Part shown: positions 42,027-50,977 of the stretch, one piece after another
How the letters are laid out: every line of letters begins with the position of its first letter
Numbering within the stretch: the first letter of the stretch is position 1
NCBI RefSeq assembly: GCF_017352375.1
Contig: NZ_JAFEVR010000016.1
Location: 184,758 to 248,757 of the forward strand
Reading direction: 5' to 3'
DNA: 64,000 bases
DNA from: Mycolicibacterium sp. S2-37
GTDB taxonomy: Bacteria; Actinomycetota; Actinomycetes; Mycobacteriales; Mycobacteriaceae
Notes under the pieces: generated by a model
What the model saw: the letters and a program-made list of their open reading frames with translations, nothing else
Told to the model about the DNA's origin: nothing
Databases searched by the model: none
Made by a program: the position numbers and the translations under genes

Positions 42027-43373
42027 ATGAGCGACGACGCTCTCTCCATGCGGGGCCCGGTACACGGCAGCCCCGAGGCCAGGAAGGTCGCGGTCGGCTC
42101 CGGCGTCGGCGCGGTCATCGAGACCTACGACTTCATCGGATTCGGCACCGCGGCCGCGCTGTACTTCGGTACGGCGTTCTTTCCGAACTCGAGTCCGCTG
42201 GCAGGCACCCTGCTGTCGTTCGCGACGCTCGGCGTCGGATTCGTGGCCCGGCCGCTCGGCGGCGTCATCGGCGGCCACCTCGGCGACAAGATCGGTCGCA
42301 AACCGGTGCTGGTCGCGTCGCTGATCCTGATGGGCCTGGCCACGTTCGCGATCGGTCTGCTGCCCACCTACGCGGCCGTCGGCGTGTTGGCACCGATCCT
42401 GCTGGTCACCGTCCGCATCATCCAGGGCCTGGCGTTCGGCGCCGAGTGGGGTGGCGCGATCCTGATGAGCTACGAGCACGCCCCCTGGAAGAAGAAGGGC
42501 CGCTACACCGGCATCGTGCAGGCCGGCTTCCCGGTAGGACTGCTGCTGGCCAACCTGGTGTTCTTCGTCAGCATCCATCTCGGCGGCGACTGGGCATGGC
42601 GGGTGCCGTTCCTGGCGAGCATCATCCTCGTCATCGTCGGGCTGATCATCCGTGCCCGGGTGCCGGAATCCCCCGTCTTCGAGGACGTCAAGGAACACGG
42701 CGACATCGTCAAGTCGCCGATCGTGGAGGTGGTCAAGAGCGATTGGCGGAACATCCTGCGCGGCATCGGCCTTCGCATCGCCGAGACCGCCGGTTACGCC
42801 GTGTCCATCACCTACATGCTGTCCTATCTGAAGGGCGCCGAGCTGGCGACCAGGTCCCAGACCATCGGGGCGCTGTGCGTCGCGGCGGCGATCGGCATCT
42901 TCGCCACCTTCTTCTGGGCCAGACTCACCGACAAGATCGGCCGCCGGCCGCTGTACATCTGGGTCTGTGCATTGGGCATACCGTTCGGCGTGCTGATGTT
43001 CCTCATGGTGAACACCGGTGCCTTCATCCTCATCCTGGTCACGTTCGTCATCGCCTACTGCATATTCCAGAACGTGCTCGCAGGGTGCCAGGGTGGCTGG
43101 TTCCCCGAACTGTTCAACGCGAACACCCGCTCGTCGGGTGCGTCGCTGGCATACCAGATCTCGGCGATCGCATCGGGTTTCACCCCCTTCATCACCACGT
43201 TGCTGTACGAGGCGTACGGCTGGTGGGGCCCGGCCCTGTTGTTCAGCGGCTACATGGCCATCGGTCTGGTGGCCGCGATCCTGACCCGCGAGACGTGGGG
43301 CCCGCGCGAGCGCCGGCTGGCCGACGAGGTCACCGCGGGCAGCAATCCCTCCAACGCACACCTGGCGGCGTGA
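42027..43373 (+). CDS. MHS-family (metabolite:H+ symporter) MFS transporter
   Basis: 448 residues from ATG 42027 (GAAGGA upstream); the frame is open earlier across the operator DNA. Twelve helices with the MFS motif GGHLGDKIGRKPVLV between helices 2 and 3, and MHS features ETYDFIGFGTAAALYFG at helix 1 and GAEWGGAILMSYEHAP in helix 4-5. The family imports carboxylates, sugar acids and osmolytes. Its one-base overlap with the transketolase gene (TGATG) suggests it takes up the cluster substrate. Confidence 0.87.
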   Translation: MSDDALSMRGPVHGSPEARKVAVGSGVGAVIETYDFIGFGTAAALYFGTAFFPNSSPLAGTLLSFATLGVGFVARPLGGVIGGHLGDKIGRKPVLVASLILMGLATFAIGLLPTYAAVGVLAPILLVTVRIIQGLAFGAEWGGAILMSYEHAPWKKKGRYTGIVQAGFPVGLLLANLVFFVSIHLGGDWAWRVPFLASIILVIVGLIIRARVPESPVFEDVKEHGDIVKSPIVEVVKSDWRNILRGIGLRIAETAGYAVSITYMLSYLKGAELATRSQTIGALCVAAAIGIFATFFWARLTDKIGRRPLYIWVCALGIPFGVLMFLMVNTGAFILILVTFVIAYCIFQNVLAGCQGGWFPELFNANTRSSGASLAYQISAIASGFTPFITTLLYEAYGWWGPALLFSGYMAIGLVAAILTRETWGPRERRLADEVTAGSNPSNAHLAA

Positions 43374-44215
43374 TGCGCAGCCAAGCGGTCGCGGCGGCGG
43401 CCTACCGGATGCGTCACCACGTGCTGGACATGGGCGAGGCTCAGGGCCAGGGATACGTCGGCCAGGCACTCGGCGCCGCGGACATGCTGGCCTGCGTCTA
43501 CGCCGACCAGCTGAGGTTCCGTGCCGACGACCCGCACTGGGCCGGCCGTGACCGGTTCCTACTGTCGACGGGCCACTACGCGATCGGCCTCTACGCCGCA
43601 CTCGCCGAAGCCGGCATCGTCGACGTGGCCGAACTGGACACCTACGGCTGTGACGACTCGCGGCTGCCGATGTCCGGGATGGCCAGCTACACACCGGGAA
43701 TGGAGATCTCCGGCGGATCGCTCGGTCACGGCCTGACGGTCGCGGTCGGCATGGCCCTCGGCCTGCGCCTGCAGAATTCGGATTCGCGGGTCATCAACTT
43801 CCTCTCCGACGGGGAGCTGGACGAGGGGTCAACGTGGGAGGCCGCGATGGGCGCCAGCCACCACCGGCTCGGAAACCTCACCGCCATGGTCGACATCAAC
43901 GCGCTGCAGGCCGACGGTCCGACCGAGGGTGTGTTGCGCACCGAACCGGTCAGCGACAAGTGGGCGGCATGTGGCTGGTTCGTCCAGCGTGTCGACGGCA
44001 ACGACGTCGAGGCGCTGCTGGCCGCGTTCGACGCCGTCGCCGAGCGGGCCCAGCCCGACGGCGTGCCCGCGGTGATCCTGTGCGACACCACGGTCGGGCG
44101 CGGCGTGCCGATGCTCGAGAACCGGGAGAAGGCGCACTTCATGCGGATCGACGCCGACGAGTGGCAGGTGTGCCGCGACCAATTGACTGCAGGATTCGAG
44201 GGAGTACCGGCATGA
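43373..44215 (+). CDS. Transketolase, N-terminal (ThDP-binding) subunit
   Basis: 280 residues. Pyrophosphate-binding half of a split transketolase: GQGYVGQALGAADML, LSTGHYAIGLYAAL, GGSLGHGLTVAVGMA and LSDGELDEGSTWEAAM followed by VDINALQADG, the ThDP-Mg motif. Ends in an ATGA overlap with the C-terminal subunit gene. Two-subunit transketolases are typical of dedicated catabolic routes (for example AptAB for apiose, SqwGH for sulfoquinovose). Confidence 0.88.
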   Translation: MRSQAVAAAAYRMRHHVLDMGEAQGQGYVGQALGAADMLACVYADQLRFRADDPHWAGRDRFLLSTGHYAIGLYAALAEAGIVDVAELDTYGCDDSRLPMSGMASYTPGMEISGGSLGHGLTVAVGMALGLRLQNSDSRVINFLSDGELDEGSTWEAAMGASHHRLGNLTAMVDINALQADGPTEGVLRTEPVSDKWAACGWFVQRVDGNDVEALLAAFDAVAERAQPDGVPAVILCDTTVGRGVPMLENREKAHFMRIDADEWQVCRDQLTAGFEGVPA

Positions 44216-45198
44216 CCACGACACCGACACCGCTGCGGACATCGGCGATGATCGCCTCGTTCGCCGATCCCGGGCAGCGCACCTCGCCCGCGCCGTTCGG
44301 CCACGCGCTGGTGGCCGCGGCTCAGCGCGACGAACGCATCGTCGGGTTGACCGCGGACCTCGGCAAGTACACCGATATGCACATCTTCGCGAAAGCCCTG
44401 CCCGACAGGTTCTTTCAGATGGGCATGGCCGAACAGCTGCTGTTCGGTGCGGCCGCGGGGATGGCCGAGACCGGTCTGGTGCCGTTCGCCTCGACCTATT
44501 CGGTGTTCGCCGCGCGCCGGGCCTATGACTTCATCTGCCTGGACATCGCCGAGCCCAACCTCAACGTCAACATCGTCGGCGGACTGCCCGGGCTGACCAC
44601 CGGCTACGGTCCCTCGCACCAGGCCACCGAGGACATAGCCATCTTTCGAGGCGTCCCCGGGCTGACGATCGTCGACCCGTGCGATTCGGTCGACATCGAG
44701 CAGGCCGTGCCACAGCTGGCCGACCATGCCGGCCCCACCTATCTGCGAGTGCTGCGCGGCAATGTGCCGACCGTGCTCGACGAATACGACTACACCTTCG
44801 AACTGGGTCGGGCGAAGGTGATCCGGCCGGGCAACGACGTGGTGTTCGTCTCCAGCGGTCTCATGACGATGCGCGCACTGCTGGCTGCGGAGGAACTGGC
44901 CGGCCACAATGTCGACGTCTCGGTGGTACACACCCCGACCATCAAGCCGTTCGACGCGGAAACGGTTCTGCGCGAGATCGATTCGGATCGACTGGCGGTC
45001 ACGCTGGAGAACCACACGGTGGTCGGTGGGCTCTTCGAGACGGTGGCCGCCGAGGCGGTGCGCCGCGGCGTGCACCGCACGGTCATGCCGATCGCCCTGC
45101 CCGACGAGTTCCTGGCCGCGGGCGCGCTGCCCACGCTGCACGATCGGTACGGCCTGTCGACGCGTCGGATCGTCGCCGCCGTCCTCGACCGCCTGTAG
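44212..45198 (+). CDS. Transketolase, C-terminal (PYR) subunit
   Basis: 328 residues. Pyrimidine-binding half: FFQMGMAEQLLFGAAAGMAETG carries the catalytic Glu that activates ThDP; VGGLPGLTTGYGPSHQATEDIAIFRGVPG and the C-terminal transketolase domain (VIRPGNDVVFVSSGLMTM ... LENHTVVGGLFETVAA) follow. Must pair with the upstream subunit. The substrate cannot be read from sequence. Confidence 0.88.
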   Translation: MTTTPTPLRTSAMIASFADPGQRTSPAPFGHALVAAAQRDERIVGLTADLGKYTDMHIFAKALPDRFFQMGMAEQLLFGAAAGMAETGLVPFASTYSVFAARRAYDFICLDIAEPNLNVNIVGGLPGLTTGYGPSHQATEDIAIFRGVPGLTIVDPCDSVDIEQAVPQLADHAGPTYLRVLRGNVPTVLDEYDYTFELGRAKVIRPGNDVVFVSSGLMTMRALLAAEELAGHNVDVSVVHTPTIKPFDAETVLREIDSDRLAVTLENHTVVGGLFETVAAEAVRRGVHRTVMPIALPDEFLAAGALPTLHDRYGLSTRRIVAAVLDRL

Positions 45199-45205
45199 AG
45201 TCGGA

Positions 45206-45227
45206 TGTCGACATACAGATGTTGACA
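45206..45227. promoter_or_regulatory. Interrupted palindrome before the GntR gene
   Basis: TGTCGACAT and ATGTTGACA form nine-base inverted arms (one mismatch) around ACAG. Lies 15 bases before the GTG of the GntR gene and shares the TGT-Y-GACA half-site with the 41.9 kb operators: likely autoregulation. Confidence 0.6.
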
Positions 45228-45242
45228 CTAAAGGAGACTCAC

Positions 45243-45911
45243 GTGACGCTGGAGAGCCCGTCGCTGCTGCGGCTGGAGAAGACCAGCCTCCGTGAGCAGG
45301 CGCTGACGGCGCTGCGCCGCGCCATCACGACCGGGCAGCTGCAGCCGGGAACCCACCTCGTCGAGACCGAGCTGTCCGAGGCGCTGCAGATCAGCAGGGG
45401 CACGCTGCGCGAGGCGATGCGCCAGCTGCAGCAGGAGGGCCTGATCTCGGCGGGTTCGCGCGGGCGGCTGTCGGTACGCCACCTCGACAGCAAGGAGATC
45501 CGCGACATCTTCGACGTGCGCGCGGCGCTGGAATCGCTGGCGGCCCGGGCCCTGGCCGCCCGGCCGGACCGCGGTGCGGCGGTCGAGGCGTTGCGCGCGG
45601 CGGTCACGGAGATGGAGCGTTGGGCGGCCTCGAATCTCGAGGATCGCATCGAGGCAGATCTGAAGTTCCACCGGACGATGTGCACGTTGTCGGGTAACGA
45701 GACGTTGCTGCACCAGTGGTCGTCGCTGGAGGGCAGCATCCGCATGTCGATCATGTACGCCGGCGTGGACCGTGCACTGAAGAACATGGATGCCCGGCGG
45801 CATTTCGAGATCGTCGACGCCATCGAATCCGGCGACGCAGAGAAGGCGGGTGCGACGGTGGTGTCCCACATGGCCGGAGCCGCGGCCGTGCTCGTCGACG
45901 GCGCCGCCTGA
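45243..45911 (+). CDS. GntR-family (FadR/FCD subfamily) transcriptional regulator
   Basis: 222 residues from GTG 45243 with AAGGAG six bases upstream. N-terminal winged helix (LREQALTALRRAITTGQLQPGTHLVETELSEALQISRGTLREAMRQLQQEGLI region) and a C-terminal FCD ligand domain with metal-type residues (LKFHRTMCTLSGN, late ARRHFEIVDAIESGD). Last gene of the transporter-transketolase operon; likely represses it and the divergent isomerase-SDR arm through the palindromes above, with a pathway intermediate as inducer. Confidence 0.88.
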   Translation: MTLESPSLLRLEKTSLREQALTALRRAITTGQLQPGTHLVETELSEALQISRGTLREAMRQLQQEGLISAGSRGRLSVRHLDSKEIRDIFDVRAALESLAARALAARPDRGAAVEALRAAVTEMERWAASNLEDRIEADLKFHRTMCTLSGNETLLHQWSSLEGSIRMSIMYAGVDRALKNMDARRHFEIVDAIESGDAEKAGATVVSHMAGAAAVLVDGAA

Positions 45912-45912
45912 G

Positions 45913-47193
45913 TCAACGCCTGGATCGCACCGCGTAGGCCGCCGCGCCGACGGCGATCACCGCAGCTCCGGTCACGACCGAGGCGGCCGGGAGCGAGAAC
46001 GCCAGCAGCAGGCAGCCCGCCAGTCCCAGCGCGGGCACCACCCGGTGACCCAGCGTCCAGGCCGCGGCGTTGGCCACCGCGTAGTAGAGCAGCACCGCGA
46101 ACGACGAGAAGCCGATGGCGCCGCGCAGATCGACGGTCGCGCAGAGCACCGCGACCACCACACCGACGGCCACCTCGGCGCGGTGCGGACTGCCGAATCT
46201 GGGGTGTACCGCCGCCAGGGCGTGGGGCAGATGCCGGTCGCGCGCCATCGCCAGCGTGGTGCGCGAGACGCCGAGGATGAGGGCCAGCAGCGAGCCGAGG
46301 GCGGCCACCGCCGCGCCGGCGCGCACCACCGGAGTGAGACCCTCGGCGCCCGCGGCCTGCACGGCGTCGGCCAGCGGCGCACTCGACGAGGCAAGTGCCG
46401 GTCCGAGGGCGGCGAGCACCGTGACCGCGACGAGGGCGTAGAGCACGAGCGCGACACCGAGCGCGGTGAGGATCGCGCGCGGGATCGTCCGTGCCGGATC
46501 TCGCACCTCCTCGCCCAGCGTGGCGATCCGCGCGTATCCGGCGAAGGCGAAGAACAGCAGCCCGGCCGCCTGCAGGACCCCTCCGACCACGAGGTCCGAC
46601 GTCACCGCGAGGTTCGCCGCGTCGAGGTCTCCCGCGCCGAGGACGACGGCCACGACCGCGACGAGGACGGCACACACCACGGTGACGATGACCCGGGTGA
46701 GCAGGGCTGACTTCTGGACGCCGGTGTAGTTGAGCACCGTCAGCGCGATGACGGCGGCCACTGCCACCGCCCGGGCGGCGTCGGGCCACGCATACAGGCC
46801 GATGGTGAGTGCGATCGCCGCGCACGACGCGGTCTTGCCCACGACGAAGCTCCACCCCGCGATGTGACCCCAGAATCCGCCGAGTCGTTCACGTCCGTAG
46901 ACGTAGGTGCCACCGGACTGCGGGTAGCGGGCGGCCAGCCGGGCCGAGGAGATGGCGTTGCAGTAGGCGACGAGGGCGGCGATGGCCAGCCCGATGAGCA
47001 GACCGCTGCCGGCCGCGGCGGCCGCGGGCGCAAACGCCGAGAACACCCCCGCCCCGACCATGGCGCCGAGTCCGATGACGACGGCGTCGGCGAAACCGAG
47101 ACGGCGGACGAGCGCGGGATCGCCAGGCGGAGCCACCCGGCGAATGATATTCGGCATCAGCGCGGCTCGCGCCGGCGCATGCACCCAGATCAC
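45913..47193 (-). CDS. APC-family amino acid permease
   Basis: 426 residues from GTG 47193; ATG 47157 (MPNIIRRVAPP) is an equally possible start. Twelve helices with APC features: VIGLGAMVGAGVFSAFAPAAAAAG at helix 1, ARYPQSGGTYVYGRERLGGFWGHIAGW, and FFAFAGYARIATLGEEVRDPARTIPRAI at helix 6. Likely a cationic or neutral amino-acid transporter. Ends one base from the convergent GntR gene. Confidence 0.86.
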   Translation of the reverse strand: MIWVHAPARAALMPNIIRRVAPPGDPALVRRLGFADAVVIGLGAMVGAGVFSAFAPAAAAAGSGLLIGLAIAALVAYCNAISSARLAARYPQSGGTYVYGRERLGGFWGHIAGWSFVVGKTASCAAIALTIGLYAWPDAARAVAVAAVIALTVLNYTGVQKSALLTRVIVTVVCAVLVAVVAVVLGAGDLDAANLAVTSDLVVGGVLQAAGLLFFAFAGYARIATLGEEVRDPARTIPRAILTALGVALVLYALVAVTVLAALGPALASSSAPLADAVQAAGAEGLTPVVRAGAAVAALGSLLALILGVSRTTLAMARDRHLPHALAAVHPRFGSPHRAEVAVGVVVAVLCATVDLRGAIGFSSFAVLLYYAVANAAAWTLGHRVVPALGLAGCLLLAFSLPAASVVTGAAVIAVGAAAYAVRSRR

Positions 47194-47244
47194 CCGTCAT
47201 GTCTCTCCACCTCGCCCGGCGGGCCGTCGCCGCGCAGATCCCGA

Positions 47245-47250
47245 TAGTGT
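47245..47250 (+). promoter_or_regulatory. Candidate -10 element, leaderless double-TetR mRNA
   Basis: TAGTGT ends seven bases before the ATG at 47258. Confidence 0.35.
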
Positions 47251-47257
47251 GGTCGGC

Positions 47258-48490
47258 ATGGCGCGCACCTCGCCCGCACGTGGTGACGGTGTACGACGCC
47301 GCCCAAGGGACCGCAAGGCGCAGATCGCCCGCGCGTCGGCGGAGGCGTTCTCCACTCTCGGCTATCACGGTGTGAGCATGGAGGCCATCGCCTCGCGGGT
47401 GGGCATCTCGGCCGCCGCGCTGTACCGCCACTACACCGGTAAGTACGAGTTGTTCCGCGATGCGGTGCTCAGCCTCGGGCAGCAACTGGTCGATGCGACG
47501 GCCTTCGCCGACGAGGCGTCCGGCGACCCGCACGAGGTGCTCCTGCAGCTGGCCGCCGCGCTCAGCGACACGGCGTTGAACAACCGGGAGTCCGGCGGGT
47601 TGTACCGCTGGGAGGCCCGCTATCTGCGCGGTGACGACCAGGCCACCCTCAACGCGCAGATGCGCGCCGTGCACCGCAGGATCCAGGGGCCACTGAGCGC
47701 CCTGCGCCCCGACCTGGACTCCCGAGACCGCTGGACGCTGTCGACCGCGATGATCAGCGTGCTCGGCAGTGTCGTCGATCACCGGGCGAAGTTGCCGGGC
47801 GGGCAGATCCGCGCGCTGCTGTCCGATCTGGTGGTGACGCTGGTGCCCGCGGAGTTCCCGGATCTGCCGGATGTGGCCGAACCTGCGGTAGCCACGCCGC
47901 CGGCCCACCGGTCGAAATACGAAGCGCTGCTTGTGGAATCGATGAAGCTGTTCAACCAGAAGGGGTACCGCGACACCTCGATGGAGGACATCGCCGCCGC
48001 GGTCGGCATGCCCGCCTCGGGAATCTACCGGTATTTCTCTGGCAAGAGCGACATCCTGGCCGGCGGCTTCCGTCGCGACGCCGACCGCTGGTCAGCGGAG
48101 ATGACGGCGATCCTGGACCAGGCGACCGATCGCGAGGAGGCGTTGACGCGGTTGATCGACGGCCACGTCGCCCGATCGTTCGGCCAGCCCGAGATGGACT
48201 ACGTGTACTACACCGAGCGGCTCAACATGTCCGTCGGCGACCAGCAGATCCTGCGCAATCTGCAGCGCTCCACCGTCGAGACGTGGGGTGAGCTGGTCGC
48301 GGCGCTGCGCCCGGAATGGACGGCAGGCCAGGCCAGGTTCGCGGTGTACGCCGCAATGGCCGTGGTCGTGGACCTCGGCCGACTGGTGCAGTACCGCAAC
48401 ACGCCTTATACCCGGGCGTTGGTGTCCGGGCTGATGGATCTGACGCTGCTGGGCCGCTATCGGCTGCGCACCGTGTTGCCGGCCAAATAA
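47258..48490 (+). CDS. Tandem double-TetR transcriptional regulator
   Basis: 410 residues made of two complete TetR units. First HTH at about 17-66 (IARASAEAFSTLGYHGVSME ... ISAAALYRHYTGKYELF), with its own helical ligand domain; second HTH at about 218-268 (LLVESMKLFNQKGYRDTSME ... MPASGIYRYFSGKSDIL), again with a ligand domain. Length is twice that of a normal TetR protein. One chain could act as a pseudo-dimer. Target genes are unknown; the divergent APC permease and the adjacent BVMO gene are candidates. The 3' end overlaps a convergent gene by 34 bases. Confidence 0.86.
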   Translation: MARTSPARGDGVRRRPRDRKAQIARASAEAFSTLGYHGVSMEAIASRVGISAAALYRHYTGKYELFRDAVLSLGQQLVDATAFADEASGDPHEVLLQLAAALSDTALNNRESGGLYRWEARYLRGDDQATLNAQMRAVHRRIQGPLSALRPDLDSRDRWTLSTAMISVLGSVVDHRAKLPGGQIRALLSDLVVTLVPAEFPDLPDVAEPAVATPPAHRSKYEALLVESMKLFNQKGYRDTSMEDIAAAVGMPASGIYRYFSGKSDILAGGFRRDADRWSAEMTAILDQATDREEALTRLIDGHVARSFGQPEMDYVYYTERLNMSVGDQQILRNLQRSTVETWGELVAALRPEWTAGQARFAVYAAMAVVVDLGRLVQYRNTPYTRALVSGLMDLTLLGRYRLRTVLPAK

Positions 48491-48747
48491 GCGCCGTAGC
48501 CGAGCAGACCCGCCAGGCCCAGCCGCCGGGTCCGGCGCCCGGCGAGCGCCAATCCGATCGCGGTCTCGATGCTGCCGTTGGTGTAGACGTGGCGCCGGGT
48601 GTTGTCGGGGAACGCCGCGACGGTGATCGGCTCGAACGCCTTCGGGTTCGCGAAGTGGGCGAGACCCGTGCCGGCCACGACCAGACCGGCCAGGGTGGCG
48701 GCACGCGAACTGCGCTTCTCGGTACGGACTTTCGCTCGGGTCTTCAC
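48457..48747 (-). CDS. Small conserved membrane protein
   Basis: 96 residues; GAAGGG precedes the GTG start. A basic N-terminus, a hydrophobic stretch (AATLAGLVVAGTGLAHFA), an AFPDNTRRHVYTNGSIETAIGLALAG middle and a hydrophobic C-terminal segment. The pattern recalls short DoxX-like proteins, but I do not recognise it with certainty. Lies 18 bases after the BVMO gene and is probably co-transcribed with it. Confidence 0.6.
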   Translation of the reverse strand: MKTRAKVRTEKRSSRAATLAGLVVAGTGLAHFANPKAFEPITVAAFPDNTRRHVYTNGSIETAIGLALAGRRTRRLGLAGLLGYGAYLAGNTVRSR

Positions 48748-48765
48748 TCGGTTCCCTTCCAGGGG

Positions 48766-50253
48766 TCAGGCGATGCGGTAGTCGGTGAGCGGGTACTGCG
48801 ACGCTTCGCGCACCGCGGCCTTGGTGGACATCGGCCGCAGGAGGGTCGCCTCCCCGCTGGGATTGAAATAGTAGGACCGCGCGCTCGCGCAATTGCCGTT
48901 GGTGAACAGCGACTCGCCGAGCAGTTCGGTCATCTGGTCGAGATAGCGGCTGTTCGCATCCTCGGTGACCTCGAAGGTGGTGGCACCACGGCGCTTCAGC
49001 TCGCCGAAGAGCCGATCCATGTGCCGCATCTGGTATTCCATGGTGTTGAAGAAGTTCAGGCCGAGGAACGCATACGGACTGGCCAGGCTCATGAAGTTCG
49101 GGAACCACGGGACCGTCACACCCTGGTAGGCCTGGAAACGCGTGTCACGCCACCACTTCCCGAGATTGCGGCCGTCGCGGCCGATGACCTCGATGGCCGG
49201 GAAGTTGGCCTCCCACAGGTCGAATCCCGTCGCGAGCACCAGGGTGTCGATGACGGTCTTGGTGCCGTCGGCGTTGACGATCCCGTCGGCCTCGATGCGC
49301 TCGATGCCGTCGGCCTGCAGGTGCACGTGGGGTTTGGTGAACGTGCGGTAGTAGCTGTTGGAGAAGGTCGGCCGTTTGCAGCCGAAATCGTAGTCCGGGG
49401 TGAGCTTGCGGCGCAGTTCCTTGTCGCGGATCGTGACGAAGCGGTGCATCTTCGCCAGGTCGGATGCGGCGATGTTGCCGCGGCCGCGGCTGCCCCGGTA
49501 GTGCAGGATGCCGATCCACACCATGAACTCGTAAACCGCATCGGTGACAGCGCGCACGGCCCGTTGGGTGGCGGGCACCCGGGCGAACAGCCGCTTGGCC
49601 CGCTCGGAGAACCGGAAGTCGATCTTGGGCACCACCCAGATCGGCGTGCGCTGATAGACGGTGAGGTCGGCGGCGGATTCGGCCAGTTCCGGGATCAGCT
49701 GCACCGCGGTGGCGCCGGTGCCGATGACGGCGATGCGACGACCGGCCGGATCGAAGCTGTCGTCCCAGTCGGTGGTGTGGATGATCTTGCCCTCGAACCC
49801 GGCGATGCCGGGGATGTCCGGCATGTGCGGCTGGGACAGGAAGCCGGTCGCGGTGAACAGGTAGCGAGCGCTCAGCGTGTCACCGCCGGCTACGGCCACC
49901 CGCCACAGCTTGGCCTCCTCGTCCCAGCGGGCGCCCTCGACCGTGGTGTTGAAGCGGATGTGACGGCGCACGTCGTACTTGTCGGCGACGTCGTCGGCGT
50001 ACCGCTTGATCTCGTCGCCGGTGGAGAACAGCCGTGACCAGTTCGGGTTCGGCTCGAAGTAGTAGCTGTACGTGGTGGTCGGGACGTCGACGGCCAGGCC
50101 GGGGTAGTGGTTGACGTACCACGTGCCGCCCAGGTCGTCCTCCCGGTCGAGGATCACGAATTCGGTCATCCCCAGCCGCTTGAGCTGGATCGCGGCGCCG
50201 ATCCCGGCGAATCCGGCGCCCACGATGACCGCGTCGAACTGCTCCGAAGTCAT
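48766..50253 (-). CDS. FAD-dependent monooxygenase (Baeyer-Villiger type)
   Basis: 495 residues from ATG 50253. Two Rossmann motifs: FAD (VIVGAGFAGIGAAIQL) and NADPH (VIGTGATAVQLIPELA). The BVMO fingerprint FxGxxxHTxxW is present as FEGKIIHTTDW, with Asp where Pro is usual. LGGTWYVNHYPGLAVDVPTTTYSYYF is also characteristic. Expected to oxygenate ketones or related lipophilic substrates with NADPH and O2. Substrate unknown. Confidence 0.86.
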   Translation of the reverse strand: MTSEQFDAVIVGAGFAGIGAAIQLKRLGMTEFVILDREDDLGGTWYVNHYPGLAVDVPTTTYSYYFEPNPNWSRLFSTGDEIKRYADDVADKYDVRRHIRFNTTVEGARWDEEAKLWRVAVAGGDTLSARYLFTATGFLSQPHMPDIPGIAGFEGKIIHTTDWDDSFDPAGRRIAVIGTGATAVQLIPELAESAADLTVYQRTPIWVVPKIDFRFSERAKRLFARVPATQRAVRAVTDAVYEFMVWIGILHYRGSRGRGNIAASDLAKMHRFVTIRDKELRRKLTPDYDFGCKRPTFSNSYYRTFTKPHVHLQADGIERIEADGIVNADGTKTVIDTLVLATGFDLWEANFPAIEVIGRDGRNLGKWWRDTRFQAYQGVTVPWFPNFMSLASPYAFLGLNFFNTMEYQMRHMDRLFGELKRRGATTFEVTEDANSRYLDQMTELLGESLFTNGNCASARSYYFNPSGEATLLRPMSTKAAVREASQYPLTDYRIA

Positions 50254-50295
50254 GACCGACAACGGTACCCGAAGTATCGGGTCGGACCCGTACCG

Positions 50296-50934
50296 TCAGC
50301 CCTTGATGGAGCCGGTCCGCGGGGGATCCAGGGTCGCGACGCACGTCACCGCGCGGTCGCCCTCCCCCCAGGTCTGCTCGGTCGGGTAGAGCACGTAGAG
50401 CTGCACGGTGTCGTCGGTCATCGCCGTGGGCGAGTAGGTCTGCAGTGCGGGCCCGCACCGGTTGGAGTACTCCTCGACCGCGGCGTCACCGGGGTAGTCG
50501 CCGTCGGGCATGTTCAGCACCGCGAAGACCTCGCCGGCGTGTGTCTCGGCGCAGTCGACGGTCTTCACGGTGAGCACCCGCGCGGCGTCGGGGATCTCGG
50601 CGAGGCAGTCACCCACCCCGACGTCCGTGGCGGTCTTGGTGCCGCTGCCGACGACCACGAAGACGACGACGACCACGGCCACGATCGCGAGGATCAGCAG
50701 TGCGGCCACGATGCCGAGGATCAGCCACAGCCGGTTCTTCTTCTGCGGCGGCTGGGCGGGCGGCATCCCGGCGTACGGCTGAGGTGGCGGCGGCGGATAG
50801 TGCGGCGGCTGCTGTCCGTACTGCGGCTGCTGTCCGTACTGAGGGGGCTGTCCGTACTGCGGTTGCTGACCGTATTGGGGCTGCCCGAACGGCGGCTGGC
50901 CGGGCGGCGGTGGCGGGGCCGGGGGCATCGTCAT
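50296..50934 (-). CDS. Membrane-anchored septum-formation-domain protein with Pro/Gln/Tyr repeats
   Basis: 212 residues from ATG 50934. A cytoplasmic low-complexity N-terminus with YGQQPQYGQPP-type repeats (about 15-45), one helix (LWLILGIVAALLILAIVAVVVVVFVVV) and an extracytoplasmic domain with paired cysteines (VGDCLAEIPD, VKTVDCAETHAGEVFAV, SNRCGPAL), the pattern of the actinobacterial Septum_form family. Function in cell envelope or division is inferred from the family only. Confidence 0.72.
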   Translation of the reverse strand: MTMPPAPPPPPGQPPFGQPQYGQQPQYGQPPQYGQQPQYGQQPPHYPPPPPQPYAGMPPAQPPQKKNRLWLILGIVAALLILAIVAVVVVVFVVVGSGTKTATDVGVGDCLAEIPDAARVLTVKTVDCAETHAGEVFAVLNMPDGDYPGDAAVEEYSNRCGPALQTYSPTAMTDDTVQLYVLYPTEQTWGEGDRAVTCVATLDPPRTGSIKG

Positions 50935-50940
50935 GCGATG

Positions 50941-50946
50941 ACGATA
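50941..50946 (-). promoter_or_regulatory. Candidate -10 element, leaderless mRNA
   Basis: On the minus strand TATCGT ends six bases before the ATG at 50934. Confidence 0.35.
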
Positions 50947-50977
50947 GCTGTTGGGCGGGTGCGTCGATGCCTGTCCG

